A stretch of DNA of 64,000 nucleotides from Psychroflexus sediminis (GCF_900099815.1 NZ_FNCW01000006.1:1-64000), one strand, 5' to 3'. Positions 26,345 to 39,517 are shown, counted from the first letter of the stretch. Numbers and translations are program-made. Notes: generated by a model from the sequence alone, not told the origin.

Positions 26345-27979
26345 CTAAGATTTGTAGTAGTTAAGCAGTTCTGTGGTTGATGAATCATGCTGGTTTTCAA
26401 TCGTATCGGATTGAATATCCCTGAGGGTGTTTTCCGCTAATTGCTTACCGAGTTCAACTCCCCACTGGTCATAACTGAAAATATTCCAAATCACGCCCTG
26501 TACAAAGATTTTATGTTCATACATGGACACTAATTTACCCAGGGATTTCGGCGTCAATGTGTCAATCAAAAGCGAAGTTGTAGGCTTATTGCCTTCAAAC
26601 ACTTTAAATGGCAGTAAGTTCTGAATCTCTTCAGGGCTTAGGCCCTGATTTTCCAGTTCTGCATGAACCTCATCCTCAGACTTTCCTTTCATCAAAGCTT
26701 CAGTCTGGGCAAAATAATTGGCCATCAAAATATCGTGGTGCTTTGAATTGCCGTGCAGGGATTTTTTAAAGCCTATGAAATCGGAAGGAATTAGTTTGGT
26801 CCCCTGGTGAATCAATTGAAAAAAGGCATGTTGCGAATTGGTTCCTGGCTCACCCCAGACGATAGTTCCGGTTTGGTAATTTACTTTATTACCAGCTCTA
26901 TCCACGCTTTTTCCATTGCTTTCCATAGAAGCCTGCTGGAGATAGGGAGCCAATTTCTGAAGGTATTGCGTATAGGGAATAATGGCTTCGCTTTCTGCTC
27001 CCAGGAAATTGTTGTACCAGATGCCTAGCAAAGCCAGAACCACAGGTATATTATGTTCAAACTCTGAAGTTTTGAAATGCTGGTCCATGTCCTCGGCTCC
27101 ATCTAATAGATCCTGGAAGTTCCCGGAACCCACACTCACTGCGATAGAAAGTCCGGCGGCACTCCACAATGAAAAACGGCCGCCAACCCAGTCGTACATG
27201 GGGAAGATGTTTTCCGTATCAATGCCGAAGTCTTCTACTGCGGAAATATTTGTAGAAACGGCCACAAAATTGTCTTTCACATCCGCCTGGGTTGCCGATT
27301 TCAAGAACCAGTCTCTTACCGTATTGGCATTGGTTAGCGTTTCCTGAGTGCTAAAAGATTTGGAAACAATCAGAAACAAGGTGGTTTCCGGATTGAGGTG
27401 TTTTAAGGTTTCCAACACGTGATCCCCATCCACATTGGAAATGAAATGCGGTTTGATGTCTTCCTGATAGTAGGCTAAGGCATCTACAATCATCTGCGGT
27501 CCTAAATCCGATCCGCCGATACCAATATTCACAACATCTGTAAATTTCTTTCCGGCATATGATTTTCGCTCACCTGAATTGACCTGATCTGCAAAGGTTT
27601 TCATTTTAGTCAGAACAGACTGCACATCGGTATACACCTCTTTACCATCAACTGTTGCTGAATTGTTCTCAGAGGATCTTAAGGCAGTATGCAGAACTGC
27701 TCTGCCTTCCGTTTCATTGATTTTATCCCCTTCAAAATAGCTTTTGATGGACTTTTTCAAATCGGCTTCCTCGGCGAGCTTAAGCAGCTGACTGAAAACC
27801 TCTTCATCGATTAGGTTTTTAGAAAAATCAACTAAAATATCTTCATTCTGGATTGAAAATTCCTGAAATCGTTTTGGATTAGCATTAAACAGAGCGTTCA
27901 GCTCAAACTTATGTTTAGAAAGGGATTCCAGTTCCTTCCAGGATTTAAAATTTACAGGGGGTAGGCTTTGTAAAGACAT
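26345..27979 (-). CDS. pgi: Glucose-6-phosphate isomerase
   Basis: Interconverts glucose-6-phosphate and fructose-6-phosphate. The 544-residue chain has the SIS-type motifs INIGIGGSDLGPQM, VSKSFSTQETLTNA, the PGI signature DWVGGRFSLWSAAGLSIA, EPGTNSQHAFFQL and near the C-terminus SYDQWGVELGKQLA. It starts directly after the stop of the upstream kinase gene with no gap, so both are cotranscribed. Together with gapA and pfkA next door it places upper glycolysis beside the maltodextrin locus. Confidence 0.97.
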   Translation of the reverse strand: MSLQSLPPVNFKSWKELESLSKHKFELNALFNANPKRFQEFSIQNEDILVDFSKNLIDEEVFSQLLKLAEEADLKKSIKSYFEGDKINETEGRAVLHTALRSSENNSATVDGKEVYTDVQSVLTKMKTFADQVNSGERKSYAGKKFTDVVNIGIGGSDLGPQMIVDALAYYQEDIKPHFISNVDGDHVLETLKHLNPETTLFLIVSKSFSTQETLTNANTVRDWFLKSATQADVKDNFVAVSTNISAVEDFGIDTENIFPMYDWVGGRFSLWSAAGLSIAVSVGSGNFQDLLDGAEDMDQHFKTSEFEHNIPVVLALLGIWYNNFLGAESEAIIPYTQYLQKLAPYLQQASMESNGKSVDRAGNKVNYQTGTIVWGEPGTNSQHAFFQLIHQGTKLIPSDFIGFKKSLHGNSKHHDILMANYFAQTEALMKGKSEDEVHAELENQGLSPEEIQNLLPFKVFEGNKPTTSLLIDTLTPKSLGKLVSMYEHKIFVQGVIWNIFSYDQWGVELGKQLAENTLRDIQSDTIENQHDSSTTELLNYYKS

Positions 27980-28840
27980 TTAGTTAACTTTTAAGACGTT
28001 TTTTTTATAATGTTCTATAAGACCGTCAATGGGTCTCCTTATGATATTACCAATATCGAGATGATAGCGCTTCGCGACGTCCCTGATGATGTCTTCAGAG
28101 AAGAAAGCGATAGAGCCAATAAAGTGAATAGGGACATTCTGGGCCTGTTTAAAACACATCACGCGACGCTCAATAAACTTTTCAATACCCTCATAAATCA
28201 ACTTATAAAAATACCCGTTTCGCTCTTCAGAAGTAAATATAAATTCTGCAAAGGATGCTAAATACGTATTCGGGTTATCTTCTTTATACACGTTCTTTTT
28301 GATGGTATCGGCATCTAAATCATAACGTTTGGCAAATTCACGACTCATGTCATCGCCCATGAATTTATAATAATAATCTCTGATGAGTCGCTTACCAAAA
28401 TAATTGCCACTGGCTTCATCCATAAGCACGTAGCCCAGGGATTCCACCTCCATATGGACATTTTTTCCATCAAAAAAACAAGAATTGGATCCGGTACCCA
28501 AAATACATACAATACCAGGTTTTGTAGTAGCGGCAAGAGCAGCAGCCACCATATCTTCGTCCACATTTACTTCAGCATTCTTAAAAAATCCCTGTAAAAT
28601 AGATTCTAAATTTTTTACAGGCGTTGGTGTGCCACATCCTGCCCCATAAAAGTCAACCCGAGTGACCTTGGAAACTATGTTTTTAAGATCTTCGTTTTCT
28701 TCAATCCGGGATTTTAAAGTCTGAGGTTTGAAAACTGCAGGGTTCAGACCTTGAGTTCTCGTCTTTAATTCTATTTCACCTTTCTCGTTTAATAGAATCC
28801 AATCGCATTTTGTTGAACCTCCATCTGCTATAATTATCAT
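27980..28840 (-). CDS. BadF/BadG-type sugar kinase
   Basis: A 286-residue ATPase of the BadF/BadG/BcrA/BcrD group, usually annotated as an N-acetylglucosamine kinase-like protein. It has the phosphate 1 motif IIADGGSTKCDW, the second motif CILGTGSNSCFF, the segment LMDEASGNYFGK and a third adenosine motif HFIGSIAFF. Placed with zero spacing before pgi and near glycolytic and maltose genes, it may phosphorylate glucose as a glucokinase substitute, though GlcNAc is the default family guess. The substrate is an inference and needs assay. Confidence 0.82.
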   Translation of the reverse strand: MIIIADGGSTKCDWILLNEKGEIELKTRTQGLNPAVFKPQTLKSRIEENEDLKNIVSKVTRVDFYGAGCGTPTPVKNLESILQGFFKNAEVNVDEDMVAAALAATTKPGIVCILGTGSNSCFFDGKNVHMEVESLGYVLMDEASGNYFGKRLIRDYYYKFMGDDMSREFAKRYDLDADTIKKNVYKEDNPNTYLASFAEFIFTSEERNGYFYKLIYEGIEKFIERRVMCFKQAQNVPIHFIGSIAFFSEDIIRDVAKRYHLDIGNIIRRPIDGLIEHYKKNVLKVN

Positions 28841-28851
28841 AAGCTTATATA

Positions 28852-28886
28852 TTAAAAAAGCTTGAACAGTTTCCTATTCAAGCTTT
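28852..28886 (-). terminator. Terminator after gapA
   Basis: A perfect 10-bp stem AAAGCTTGAA/TTCAAGCTTT with a 10-base loop. On the minus strand it is followed by TTTTTTAAT. It separates pfkA-gapA from the kinase-pgi pair. Confidence 0.85.
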
Positions 28887-28903
28887 ATGAGATAAATAAT
28901 CAA

Positions 28904-29911
<1,008 letters not shown>

Positions 29912-29926
29912 TTAAATGATTCGTGA

Positions 29927-30913
29927 TTAACTGGATACAATATCTGCAACCCTTATAAGATCTATATCCAATATTTTTTTAATGTTTATTGCGGTTTCAA
30001 AAGGAACATGTACAATTTTCTTATGTTCTATACCAACCATGATATTGGACTTCCCTTCGAGTAAAGCATCTACAGCGCCAACCCCTAAGCGGCTTGCCAG
30101 AACCCTATCAAAACAACTAGGAGAACCTCCGCGCTGTATATGTCCAAGAACAGTAACTTTCACTTCGTATTCAGGGAGATTTTCCTGAATAGATTCGGCC
30201 ACATTAGTGATGTTTTTACCGATCTGATCGCCTTCAGAGACGACGACAATACTTGAAGATTTACCAGTCTTTCTACTTTTTTCCAGAGATTCGATAAGCC
30301 GATCTATCCCAAGATTTTCTTCAGGGATAAGTATTTCTTCCGCACCGGCACCAATACCACTGTTTAAGGCTATATCTCCGGCATCTCTTCCCATAACTTC
30401 AATAAGGAATAACCGATCGTGAGAACTTGCTGTATCTCTTATCTTATCAATAGCTTCTACGACAGTGTTCAAAGCGGTGTCATAACCAATTGTATAATCG
30501 GTTCCATTAATGTCATTGTCTATAGTCCCTGGAATACCAATAATCGGCATGTCAAATTCCTTGCTAAAAACAGATGCTCCTGTAAAGGTACCATCACCTC
30601 CTATCACAACCAAAGCGTCTATATGTCTTGCCTTTAGGTTTTTAAACGCTTTTAACCGACCTTCTTTATTCATGAAGTCTTTAGATCTGGCAGATTTCAG
30701 AAACGTTCCACCTCTGTTGATGGTGTTTTTGACATCCCGAGGTCCAAGCTCAACAAATTCATTTTCAATTAAACCTTGAAAACCTCTATATACCCCATCA
30801 CAGGTGAGACCCGAGTATGCTGCATTTCTGACGACAGCCCTTATAGCGGCATTCATGCCTGGGGAATCTCCTCCGGAAGTTAAAACAGCAATTTTGTTTA
30901 TTTTCTTATTCAT
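29927..30913 (-). CDS. pfkA: ATP-dependent 6-phosphofructokinase
   Basis: Phosphorylates fructose-6-phosphate, the committed step of glycolysis. The 328-residue chain is typical of the bacterial short form, with TSGGDSPGMNAAIR, IGGDGTFTGA (Gly in the GGDGT motif favouring ATP over pyrophosphate), the catalytic loop GIPGTIDNDINGTDYTIGYD, FLIEVMGRDAGDIAL and LGHIQRGGSPSCFDRVLA. It leads the pfkA-gapA unit behind a TAnnTTTG-type box. Confidence 0.97.
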   Translation of the reverse strand: MNKKINKIAVLTSGGDSPGMNAAIRAVVRNAAYSGLTCDGVYRGFQGLIENEFVELGPRDVKNTINRGGTFLKSARSKDFMNKEGRLKAFKNLKARHIDALVVIGGDGTFTGASVFSKEFDMPIIGIPGTIDNDINGTDYTIGYDTALNTVVEAIDKIRDTASSHDRLFLIEVMGRDAGDIALNSGIGAGAEEILIPEENLGIDRLIESLEKSRKTGKSSSIVVVSEGDQIGKNITNVAESIQENLPEYEVKVTVLGHIQRGGSPSCFDRVLASRLGVGAVDALLEGKSNIMVGIEHKKIVHVPFETAINIKKILDIDLIRVADIVSS

Positions 30914-30932
30914 TGAAATTGTACATTAACAT

Positions 30933-30940
30933 CAAATATA
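30933..30940 (-). promoter_or_regulatory. Candidate -7 box for pfkA-gapA
   Basis: On the minus strand TATATTTG matches TAnnTTTG exactly, 19 bases before the pfkA start. A clear -33 element was not found. Confidence 0.5.
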
Positions 30941-31032
30941 TTTTAAATATAAGCTAATCACTAATTTAGTTATTGACTAAAACGATTTCGATAGCTAAAC
31001 ATTATAAAAATTTTATAAAAACTGATCAAAAG

Positions 31033-32472
31033 TTACTGAGGCAGCAAAATTTTATATTCCCAGGGCTTGAAATTGAGAATTTGATCAGTTTTTAATTCGA
31101 AGGGTTCAGAAGTCATATAGTCCTTATAGTTTCCCGAAAAATCAGTTTGAAATTCCTGGACTTCATCGGTGAAATTGGCCATAAAAATTAGCCTGTCTTC
31201 TTGTTTAGACCGTTCAAAAGCAAGAATAGCCGCATCATTCGATGTGGTAAGTCGCTGGTAGGAAGCAGCCTCTTTGGCGCCATCCAACGCTTCATTCGTG
31301 TTTTTCAGTTCACCTAATTTTACATGCACCTCCCAAAATTCACCTTTGGTTTTAGGGATGCTGTCTTTTTCAAAAAACTTAAGTCTCTTATTCATGCCAT
31401 ATTCCTGACCACTGTAGATTAAAGGCATTCCCGGTAAAGTATAGGTGAAAGCCAGCATGGTTTCAGCAGCATCGCCCAGGCGTTCCTTTACGGTTCCATT
31501 CCAGGAGTTTTCATCATGATTGGTGATAAAGTTCATCAGGTAGTCATCCTCCTGATAGGTCGTATCGATTTTAGCCATATAAGTATCCCACTCCTTGACA
31601 TTCATTTTACCCTGAGCGATTTCATTCATAATATGATGGCCTTCCCAGTTGTATCCCATGTCAAAAGCTTCATAAAACAAATCTTTATCTTCACTTTCTG
31701 CCAGCATAAAGACTGGCTTGACCTCCTTCAGCACCGGCACAACGTAATTCCAGAATTCAGTTTTTACATTTCCAGCTACATCGGCTCTAAAGCCATCGAT
31801 GTTTTTTTCCTTCACCCAATACAGCATTTCCTCTTTCATGGCAGCCCATAGCGAATCATTTTCATAGTTTAGATGTGCTACATCCGTCCACCCCCAGGAT
31901 TCTCCTGTATCCGGGTTTATTGGATCTGTAACATTGCCGTCTTTGTCTTTATGGTAATATTCGGGATGCTCTTCAATCCATTTATGATCCCAGCCCGTAT
32001 GGTTGGCCACCCAGTCTAAAATAATATACATGCCGTTGGCATGTGCCGTTTCGACCAGCTCATCAAAATCCTGCATCGTTCCAAATTCAGGATTGATAGC
32101 CGTATAATCTGAAATGGCGTAATAACTTCCCAGATACTTTTCTTTTTCTTCCGGATCTTCGATATCTTCAATAGATAAATCCGGAGTGGCCTTTCTGTTT
32201 TTCATAGAAATGGGGTAAACCGGCATTAACCAAATCACCTTTACGCCAAGTTTTTTAAGCTCGGGAATGTCTTTGGTAAACGCATCAAAAGTCCCTTCCG
32301 GGGAATACTGTCTAATGTTTGCTTCATAAATTACTGAAGATCCCAGGACCTCATTAGTAATAGGTTCAAAGCTTTGGGTTTCGCTTTTATTGTCTTCATC
32401 TGGCTTTTGATTACATGCTGTAATCATAACGGCTAAGCCAGCAAAAAGGCTTAAAAATTTAAGGTGTCTCAT
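31033..32472 (-). CDS. GH13 alpha-amylase family lipoprotein
   Basis: A 479-residue glycoside hydrolase family 13 enzyme with a lipoprotein signal peptide (lipobox ITAC, Cys about 20). Catalytic landmarks are LDWVANHTGWDH (region I), DGFRADVAGN with the nucleophile Asp (region II), MLAESEDKD with the acid Glu (region III) and FITNHDENSW (region IV). The frame extends 57 bases upstream, but MRHLKFLSLF at 32472 starts the signal peptide. It is last in the maltodextrin operon and probably degrades maltooligosaccharides in the periplasm or at a membrane surface. Confidence 0.92.
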   Translation of the reverse strand: MRHLKFLSLFAGLAVMITACNQKPDEDNKSETQSFEPITNEVLGSSVIYEANIRQYSPEGTFDAFTKDIPELKKLGVKVIWLMPVYPISMKNRKATPDLSIEDIEDPEEKEKYLGSYYAISDYTAINPEFGTMQDFDELVETAHANGMYIILDWVANHTGWDHKWIEEHPEYYHKDKDGNVTDPINPDTGESWGWTDVAHLNYENDSLWAAMKEEMLYWVKEKNIDGFRADVAGNVKTEFWNYVVPVLKEVKPVFMLAESEDKDLFYEAFDMGYNWEGHHIMNEIAQGKMNVKEWDTYMAKIDTTYQEDDYLMNFITNHDENSWNGTVKERLGDAAETMLAFTYTLPGMPLIYSGQEYGMNKRLKFFEKDSIPKTKGEFWEVHVKLGELKNTNEALDGAKEAASYQRLTTSNDAAILAFERSKQEDRLIFMANFTDEVQEFQTDFSGNYKDYMTSEPFELKTDQILNFKPWEYKILLPQ

Positions 32473-32529
32473 GGTGTTTTCAATTTTTAATTTTTTTGTT
32501 AAAATGTTTCTGAATTGATTAGCGTTCAA

Positions 32530-34425
32530 TTATTCACGGCTACTATATAATGTAAATCCGGGTTTCAACTGAAGTTCTTTTTTCCATCTAAAACCTGTAT
32601 CATCCATTATATTTTTGAACTGAATTCCATCAAAATTCAACTCATCAAACCAGGATAAATCCACATTTTTGGCCTCCTCGTTAGTATTAAGAAAAACAGC
32701 CACAATTTCGTTTTTATGAATTCTGAACACAGGATAAACCCCGTCAGACGGAGAAAAATGAATCATTTTACCTTCCAGAATAGCATCTGAAGTCTTTCTG
32801 AAATTCAATAAGGTCTTTAAAAACACTTGAAAATCCTGCTGCGCATCCGATAAATTTTCTCCTGTAAACGCATTCTGGGCATCGCCTTTCCAGCCTCCTG
32901 GAAAATCTGTCCGAATCAGGCCGTGATCCCCGCGTTTTTCAGTATTTTCCATCAAAATCTCAGTCCCGTAGTAAATCTGCGGTGTTCTGGGTAAGCTTAA
33001 GATGAGCCCGAGAGCCATTTTTGTTTTTTGTACATCTTCATTCAGCTGGGTGAAGATTCTGTCCATATCATGGTTATCTGGAAAGATCATCACATCCTTA
33101 GGTCTTGGATAATAAAAATCATTGGCTAAGCCCTTATAAATTTTTATCAATCCATTTCCCCAGCCTTCATTGCCTTCATTTAGAGCCTGCACAATTTTCA
33201 TCTGCATGGGAAAATCCATCACAGAGCGTAAATTGGAATGGTAGCCATCGCTATTGTTCTGGCCCTGCTGCCAGTAACCAACCAGGAGCTGATCTGTAGT
33301 CCACTCCTCTCCTACTATATTAAAGTTAGGATATTCTTTCATGATGGCTCCGGCCCAGTCCGACATAAAGGCTTTATCCGGGTAAGGATAGGTGTCTTGC
33401 CGAATGCCGTGTAAGCCTAAGGTTTCCACCCACCAGATGCTGTTTTGAATAATATACTGAGCTAAATAAGGGTTCTCCTGATTCAAATCTGGCATCGTAG
33501 GTACAAACCAGCCTTCGTGCATGATCTTCGTATCTAAAGTTGAAGCATAAGGATCCTGATTGGTCGTTCTTAGATGATTTGAATTTGGGATATTCTCGCC
33601 GTTTTCATACAGGTCTTGATAATTTAGCCAGTCTGAAAAGGGCAAATCTTCCATCCACCAGTGGCCGCTGCCACAGTGATTGGCGATCATATCCATGATC
33701 AATCCTACTCCTTTTTCAGAAGCTTTATTAGAAAGCTCTTTGTATACTTCCAAATCCCCAAAACGGGGATCTACTTTGTAAAAATCTGTAATGGCATAGC
33801 CATGATAAGAAGAAGACTCCATGTCATTGATAAGCAGCGGACTCGACCAGATGCTGGTAAACCCCATGTCTGCGATGTAATCCAAATGATCGATGATCCC
33901 CTGAATATCCCCACCATGCCTGGCATAGTTATCATCCCGACTAAGTTTAGTCTCTCTCAGGGTTTCAACCACATCGTTTTCAGGATTACCATTCGCAAAG
34001 CGATCCGGGGTAATCAAATACACCACATCTTCATGATTAAAACCTACGTATTCTTCGGCTGGTTTTTCTCTGGAATGTAATGAAAAATCAAAACGTCTTG
34101 TTTTAGCTCCCTTTTTGCTGAATGTAATCTCGAAAGTCCCTGCTTTAGCTTCTTTTGAAATAACTAAGTCTATAAATAAATAATTTGGGCTGTCGGCCTG
34201 GTGAACTTTAGTAATTTCAACGCCTTCGTATTGTATTCCGGGCTCATAGACAGAAATATCCTCAGAATGAACCATAAGCTGAATGGTATCCATCTGCATG
34301 CCCACCCACCAGTTGGGCGGTTCAATCCTAAGGTCCTGAGCATGTAAATCAACTGAACACAGAATCAGAAGAAAAAAACCGCAAAAGATATGAATGAAGG
34401 ATAATCGCTTTTTATTTTTCATCAT
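32530..34425 (-). CDS. GH13 cyclomaltodextrinase/neopullulanase, SusA-like
   Basis: A 631-residue periplasmic enzyme. A signal peptide is followed by an N-terminal beta-sandwich domain (about 30-125, RIEPPNWWVGM as in cyclomaltodextrinases). The GH13 barrel has MDMIANHCGSGH, GIRQDTYPYPDK with the nucleophile Asp, IVGEEWTTDQ with the acid Glu and MIFPDNHDMDRIF, and a small C-terminal beta domain ends the chain. It probably cleaves imported maltooligosaccharides and cyclodextrins, like SusA of Bacteroides. It lies 6 bases after the GH97 gene. Confidence 0.92.
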   Translation of the reverse strand: MMKNKKRLSFIHIFCGFFLLILCSVDLHAQDLRIEPPNWWVGMQMDTIQLMVHSEDISVYEPGIQYEGVEITKVHQADSPNYLFIDLVISKEAKAGTFEITFSKKGAKTRRFDFSLHSREKPAEEYVGFNHEDVVYLITPDRFANGNPENDVVETLRETKLSRDDNYARHGGDIQGIIDHLDYIADMGFTSIWSSPLLINDMESSSYHGYAITDFYKVDPRFGDLEVYKELSNKASEKGVGLIMDMIANHCGSGHWWMEDLPFSDWLNYQDLYENGENIPNSNHLRTTNQDPYASTLDTKIMHEGWFVPTMPDLNQENPYLAQYIIQNSIWWVETLGLHGIRQDTYPYPDKAFMSDWAGAIMKEYPNFNIVGEEWTTDQLLVGYWQQGQNNSDGYHSNLRSVMDFPMQMKIVQALNEGNEGWGNGLIKIYKGLANDFYYPRPKDVMIFPDNHDMDRIFTQLNEDVQKTKMALGLILSLPRTPQIYYGTEILMENTEKRGDHGLIRTDFPGGWKGDAQNAFTGENLSDAQQDFQVFLKTLLNFRKTSDAILEGKMIHFSPSDGVYPVFRIHKNEIVAVFLNTNEEAKNVDLSWFDELNFDGIQFKNIMDDTGFRWKKELQLKPGFTLYSSRE

Positions 34426-34431
34426 TTGATT

Positions 34432-36546
<2,115 letters not shown>

Positions 36547-38832
36547 TTATTTGACTTCAACTGTAGCTCCGTTGACTACAATTTGCAATTGATTTCCTTT
36601 TTCTAAAGTGAAATTTGTGTTATCATGACCGATTTCCACTTTCAAAATGCGATCCCTAAAGTTAACCTTAAAAGAATAGGAAGTCCATTCTTTAGGGATT
36701 TTTGGAGCAAAATGCAGTTGATCATTTTTTACCCGCATTCCGCCAAAACCTTCGACAATACTCATCCAGGTCCCGGCCATACTGGTGATATGACAGCCTT
36801 CCTTCACCTCTTTATTATAATCATCAAGATCCAGACGCGAGGTTCTTAAGTAAAACGCATAAGCCTGCTCCATTCTATCCAGCAATGCAGCCTGAATACT
36901 GTGTACACAGGGAGAAAGCGAGGATTCGTGAACGGTAAACGGCTCGTAAAAATCAAAATGCTTCTCGATCTCTTCTTTCTTGAAATGATGCTCAAAAAAG
37001 TAAAACCCCTGCAGGGTATCCGCCTGTTTGATATAAGGAGAACGCAAAATTCTATCCCAGGACCAGTGCTGATTGATAGGGCGCATATCCTGATCTAAAT
37101 CGTCCACTTTCACCATTTCCTTATCCAAAAATCCATCCTGCTGCAGGTAAACGCCATGCTCTTCAGAATAAGGGAAATACATATTGTCCGCCACCTCGAG
37201 CATGGATTCAATCTCGGTCGTGGTCAGTTTTGTTTTTTGAAGAATGCGTTCATAATCGGTCGCATACTCTATTTCAACCTTTCTCAGGTTTTCTACAGCA
37301 TAGTCTATACACCATTTGGCGATATAATTGGTGTAAAAGTTATTGTTGACATTGTTTTCGTATTCGTTTGGACCAGTAACTCCGAGAATAACATATTTGT
37401 TTTTTTGAGTTGAAAAAGTCGCTCGCTGTTCCCAGAACCTGGCAATAGCGATAAGCACTTCAAGGCCCATCTCCGGGATATAGGAGTAATCCCCTGTATA
37501 GCGATGATAATTGAAAATAGCATAAGCAATAGCCCCGTTTCTATGAATTTCTTCAAAAGTGATTTCCCATTCGTTATGAGATTCTTCACCATTCATGGTT
37601 ACCATCGGATATAAGGCAGCACCATTTGTGAACCCAAGTTTTTCAGCATTTTCAATGGCTTTTTCCAAGTGATTGTAACGGTACTTCAACAGATTTCTCG
37701 CTACCTGCTGGTCTTTGGTTGCCATATAAAACGGAATGCAATAGGCTTCGGTATCCCAGTAGGTACTTCCGCCATATTTCTCACCTGTAAATCCTTTGGG
37801 GCCAATATTCAAGCGGTGATCGGTTCCTGTATAAGTCTGGTTCAACTGAAAAATATTGAAACGGATGCCTTGCTGTGCTTTCACATCCCCATCAATACTG
37901 ATGTCACTCATTTTCCAAATCTCGCTCCAGGCCTGTTTTTGCGTGTTCAAAAGACCTTCAAATCCTTCTGAAGTCGCTTTTTCCAAGACTGATGTTGCCG
38001 CTGAAATCAGTTCGGATTTATCGTGATTTAGTGAAGTGGTATAGCCTGCATATTTCTGAAGGCTCAGCGTATTCCCTTGAGCTACCTGTTCTTCAAAGGA
38101 AATAGAAACTTCAATCTCTTTCTGAAGGGGCTTTCCTTTGGTTTCGGATTTATTTCCATTCAGAAATAAATGAGATTCCATAAAGGTACAGACGTGATAA
38201 AATGTTTTCAGGGTATGGCTTTCAATAAAACCCTGTTTATCACTGACCTCCTTGTTGGTGGTCTTCCAAAACTGATCCTCCCAGTTGGTGTCCTGATTGG
38301 TGATTCCCGAATCTAAATAAGGAATAAATGTGATCTTAGCCTCTGAATTTAGGGGTGTGATATGGTAATCAATGACACCCAATTCCTCCTGATCCAGGCT
38401 CAAAAAACGTTTAATATCTACTTTTATAGTGATGTCGTTTTGCAAGGTGGCTTCAAAACTTCTGCCGAGCCAGCCTTCTTTCATATTAAGCTCACGCCTG
38501 AAGTTTTCTACCTTCTTACAACTAAATAAATCGAGAATTTCATCATTGATTATCACGTTGATACCAATCCAGTTGGGCGCATTGAGCACTTTGGCAAAAT
38601 ACTCGGGATAGCCATTTTTCCACCAGCCCACTCTGGTCTTGTCTGGATAATACACTCCTCCTATGTAGCTTCCCTGAAAACTGGGACCCGTATAGGTTTC
38701 TTCAAAATTGGCACGCTGTCCCATAGACCCATTTCCAATACTGAAGAGGCTTTCTGAAGATTGAACGCGATCTACTTCAAAGCCATCTTCTATAATTGAC
38801 CACGGGTTGGGTGTGATATAATCTTGATTCAT
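36547..38832 (-). CDS. GH65 maltose phosphorylase family protein
   Basis: A 761-residue cytosolic enzyme with no signal peptide. It shows the GH65 N-terminal domain (SIGNGSMGQRANFEE), a linker, the (alpha/alpha)6 barrel with YWDTEAYCIPF, and the catalytic Glu490 in GVTGPNEYENNV, close in position to Glu487 of the Lactobacillus brevis maltose phosphorylase. It most likely splits maltose with phosphate to glucose and beta-glucose-1-phosphate. Kojibiose or trehalose specificity cannot be fully excluded. The adjacent beta-phosphoglucomutase gene strongly supports a phosphorylase. Confidence 0.92.
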   Translation of the reverse strand: MNQDYITPNPWSIIEDGFEVDRVQSSESLFSIGNGSMGQRANFEETYTGPSFQGSYIGGVYYPDKTRVGWWKNGYPEYFAKVLNAPNWIGINVIINDEILDLFSCKKVENFRRELNMKEGWLGRSFEATLQNDITIKVDIKRFLSLDQEELGVIDYHITPLNSEAKITFIPYLDSGITNQDTNWEDQFWKTTNKEVSDKQGFIESHTLKTFYHVCTFMESHLFLNGNKSETKGKPLQKEIEVSISFEEQVAQGNTLSLQKYAGYTTSLNHDKSELISAATSVLEKATSEGFEGLLNTQKQAWSEIWKMSDISIDGDVKAQQGIRFNIFQLNQTYTGTDHRLNIGPKGFTGEKYGGSTYWDTEAYCIPFYMATKDQQVARNLLKYRYNHLEKAIENAEKLGFTNGAALYPMVTMNGEESHNEWEITFEEIHRNGAIAYAIFNYHRYTGDYSYIPEMGLEVLIAIARFWEQRATFSTQKNKYVILGVTGPNEYENNVNNNFYTNYIAKWCIDYAVENLRKVEIEYATDYERILQKTKLTTTEIESMLEVADNMYFPYSEEHGVYLQQDGFLDKEMVKVDDLDQDMRPINQHWSWDRILRSPYIKQADTLQGFYFFEHHFKKEEIEKHFDFYEPFTVHESSLSPCVHSIQAALLDRMEQAYAFYLRTSRLDLDDYNKEVKEGCHITSMAGTWMSIVEGFGGMRVKNDQLHFAPKIPKEWTSYSFKVNFRDRILKVEIGHDNTNFTLEKGNQLQIVVNGATVEVK

Positions 38833-38854
38833 TATTGTCTTTTTTAAAATATTT

Positions 38855-39514
38855 TTATTTCTTGAAATTGGTCAGAGTTTTTAAGGTGTCTTCAGTGATT
38901 TCTGTAAAGCCTTCAAAATTAAAGTCAGCTTCTCTAAGCACGGCTTTGTCCCCAATACCTACACTAATCATATTTGCTGTATTTGCAGCCTTAATTCCCG
39001 CCTGAGAATCTTCAAAAACTATAGCCTGCTCAGGTTCAACTTCCAGAAGCTCACACCCTTTCAGGAATACTTCAGGGTCTGGCTTGGCTTTGGAAACTTC
39101 ATTACCATCAACGATGTGGTCAAAATAAGAAGTAAGCCCGACTTTGGTTAAGATGCGTCTGGCGTTTTTACTGGCAGAGCCGAGGGCGATAGGGTAATTG
39201 TTTTCTTTCAAGTAAGTTAAAGTCTCCAAAACACCTGGTAATATGTCTTTCTCGGACATCCGGTCTACAAAAGACAAATACTCTTCATTTTTTTGAGCCA
39301 TCAGGCTATTGAACTTACCTTCAGAAATGCTTTTTTCACCCCATTTCAGGATTTTCTGGAGTGAATTAATTCTTGAGACGCCTTTGAGCTGTTCATTTTC
39401 TTCTTCAGAAAAAGAAATTTCTAAAGATTCAGCCAGGTTTTTCCAAGCTAAAAAGTGAAATTTTGCGGTATCCACGATGACTCCATCGAGATCGAATATA
39501 AATGCCTTTGTCAT
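38855..39514 (-). CDS. pgmB: Beta-phosphoglucomutase
   Basis: A HAD-superfamily enzyme (219 residues) that converts beta-glucose-1-phosphate to glucose-6-phosphate. The catalytic pair is in FDLDGVIVDTAKFHFLAWK. GVSRINSLQKIL fits the cap region, and ALGSASKNAR, SKAKPDPEVFL and IVFEDSQAGIKAA are the HAD motifs II to IV. It lies 3 bases after the transporter gene and 22 bases before the GH65 gene, completing the phosphorolytic route. Confidence 0.95.
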   Translation of the reverse strand: MTKAFIFDLDGVIVDTAKFHFLAWKNLAESLEISFSEEENEQLKGVSRINSLQKILKWGEKSISEGKFNSLMAQKNEEYLSFVDRMSEKDILPGVLETLTYLKENNYPIALGSASKNARRILTKVGLTSYFDHIVDGNEVSKAKPDPEVFLKGCELLEVEPEQAIVFEDSQAGIKAANTANMISVGIGDKAVLREADFNFEGFTEITEDTLKTLTNFKK

Positions 39515-39517
39515 GTT

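Noticed and set aside
33661-34080. A 139-residue plus-strand open frame
   Set aside because: A shadow of the SusA-like GH13 gene on the other strand, without any recognisable motif.
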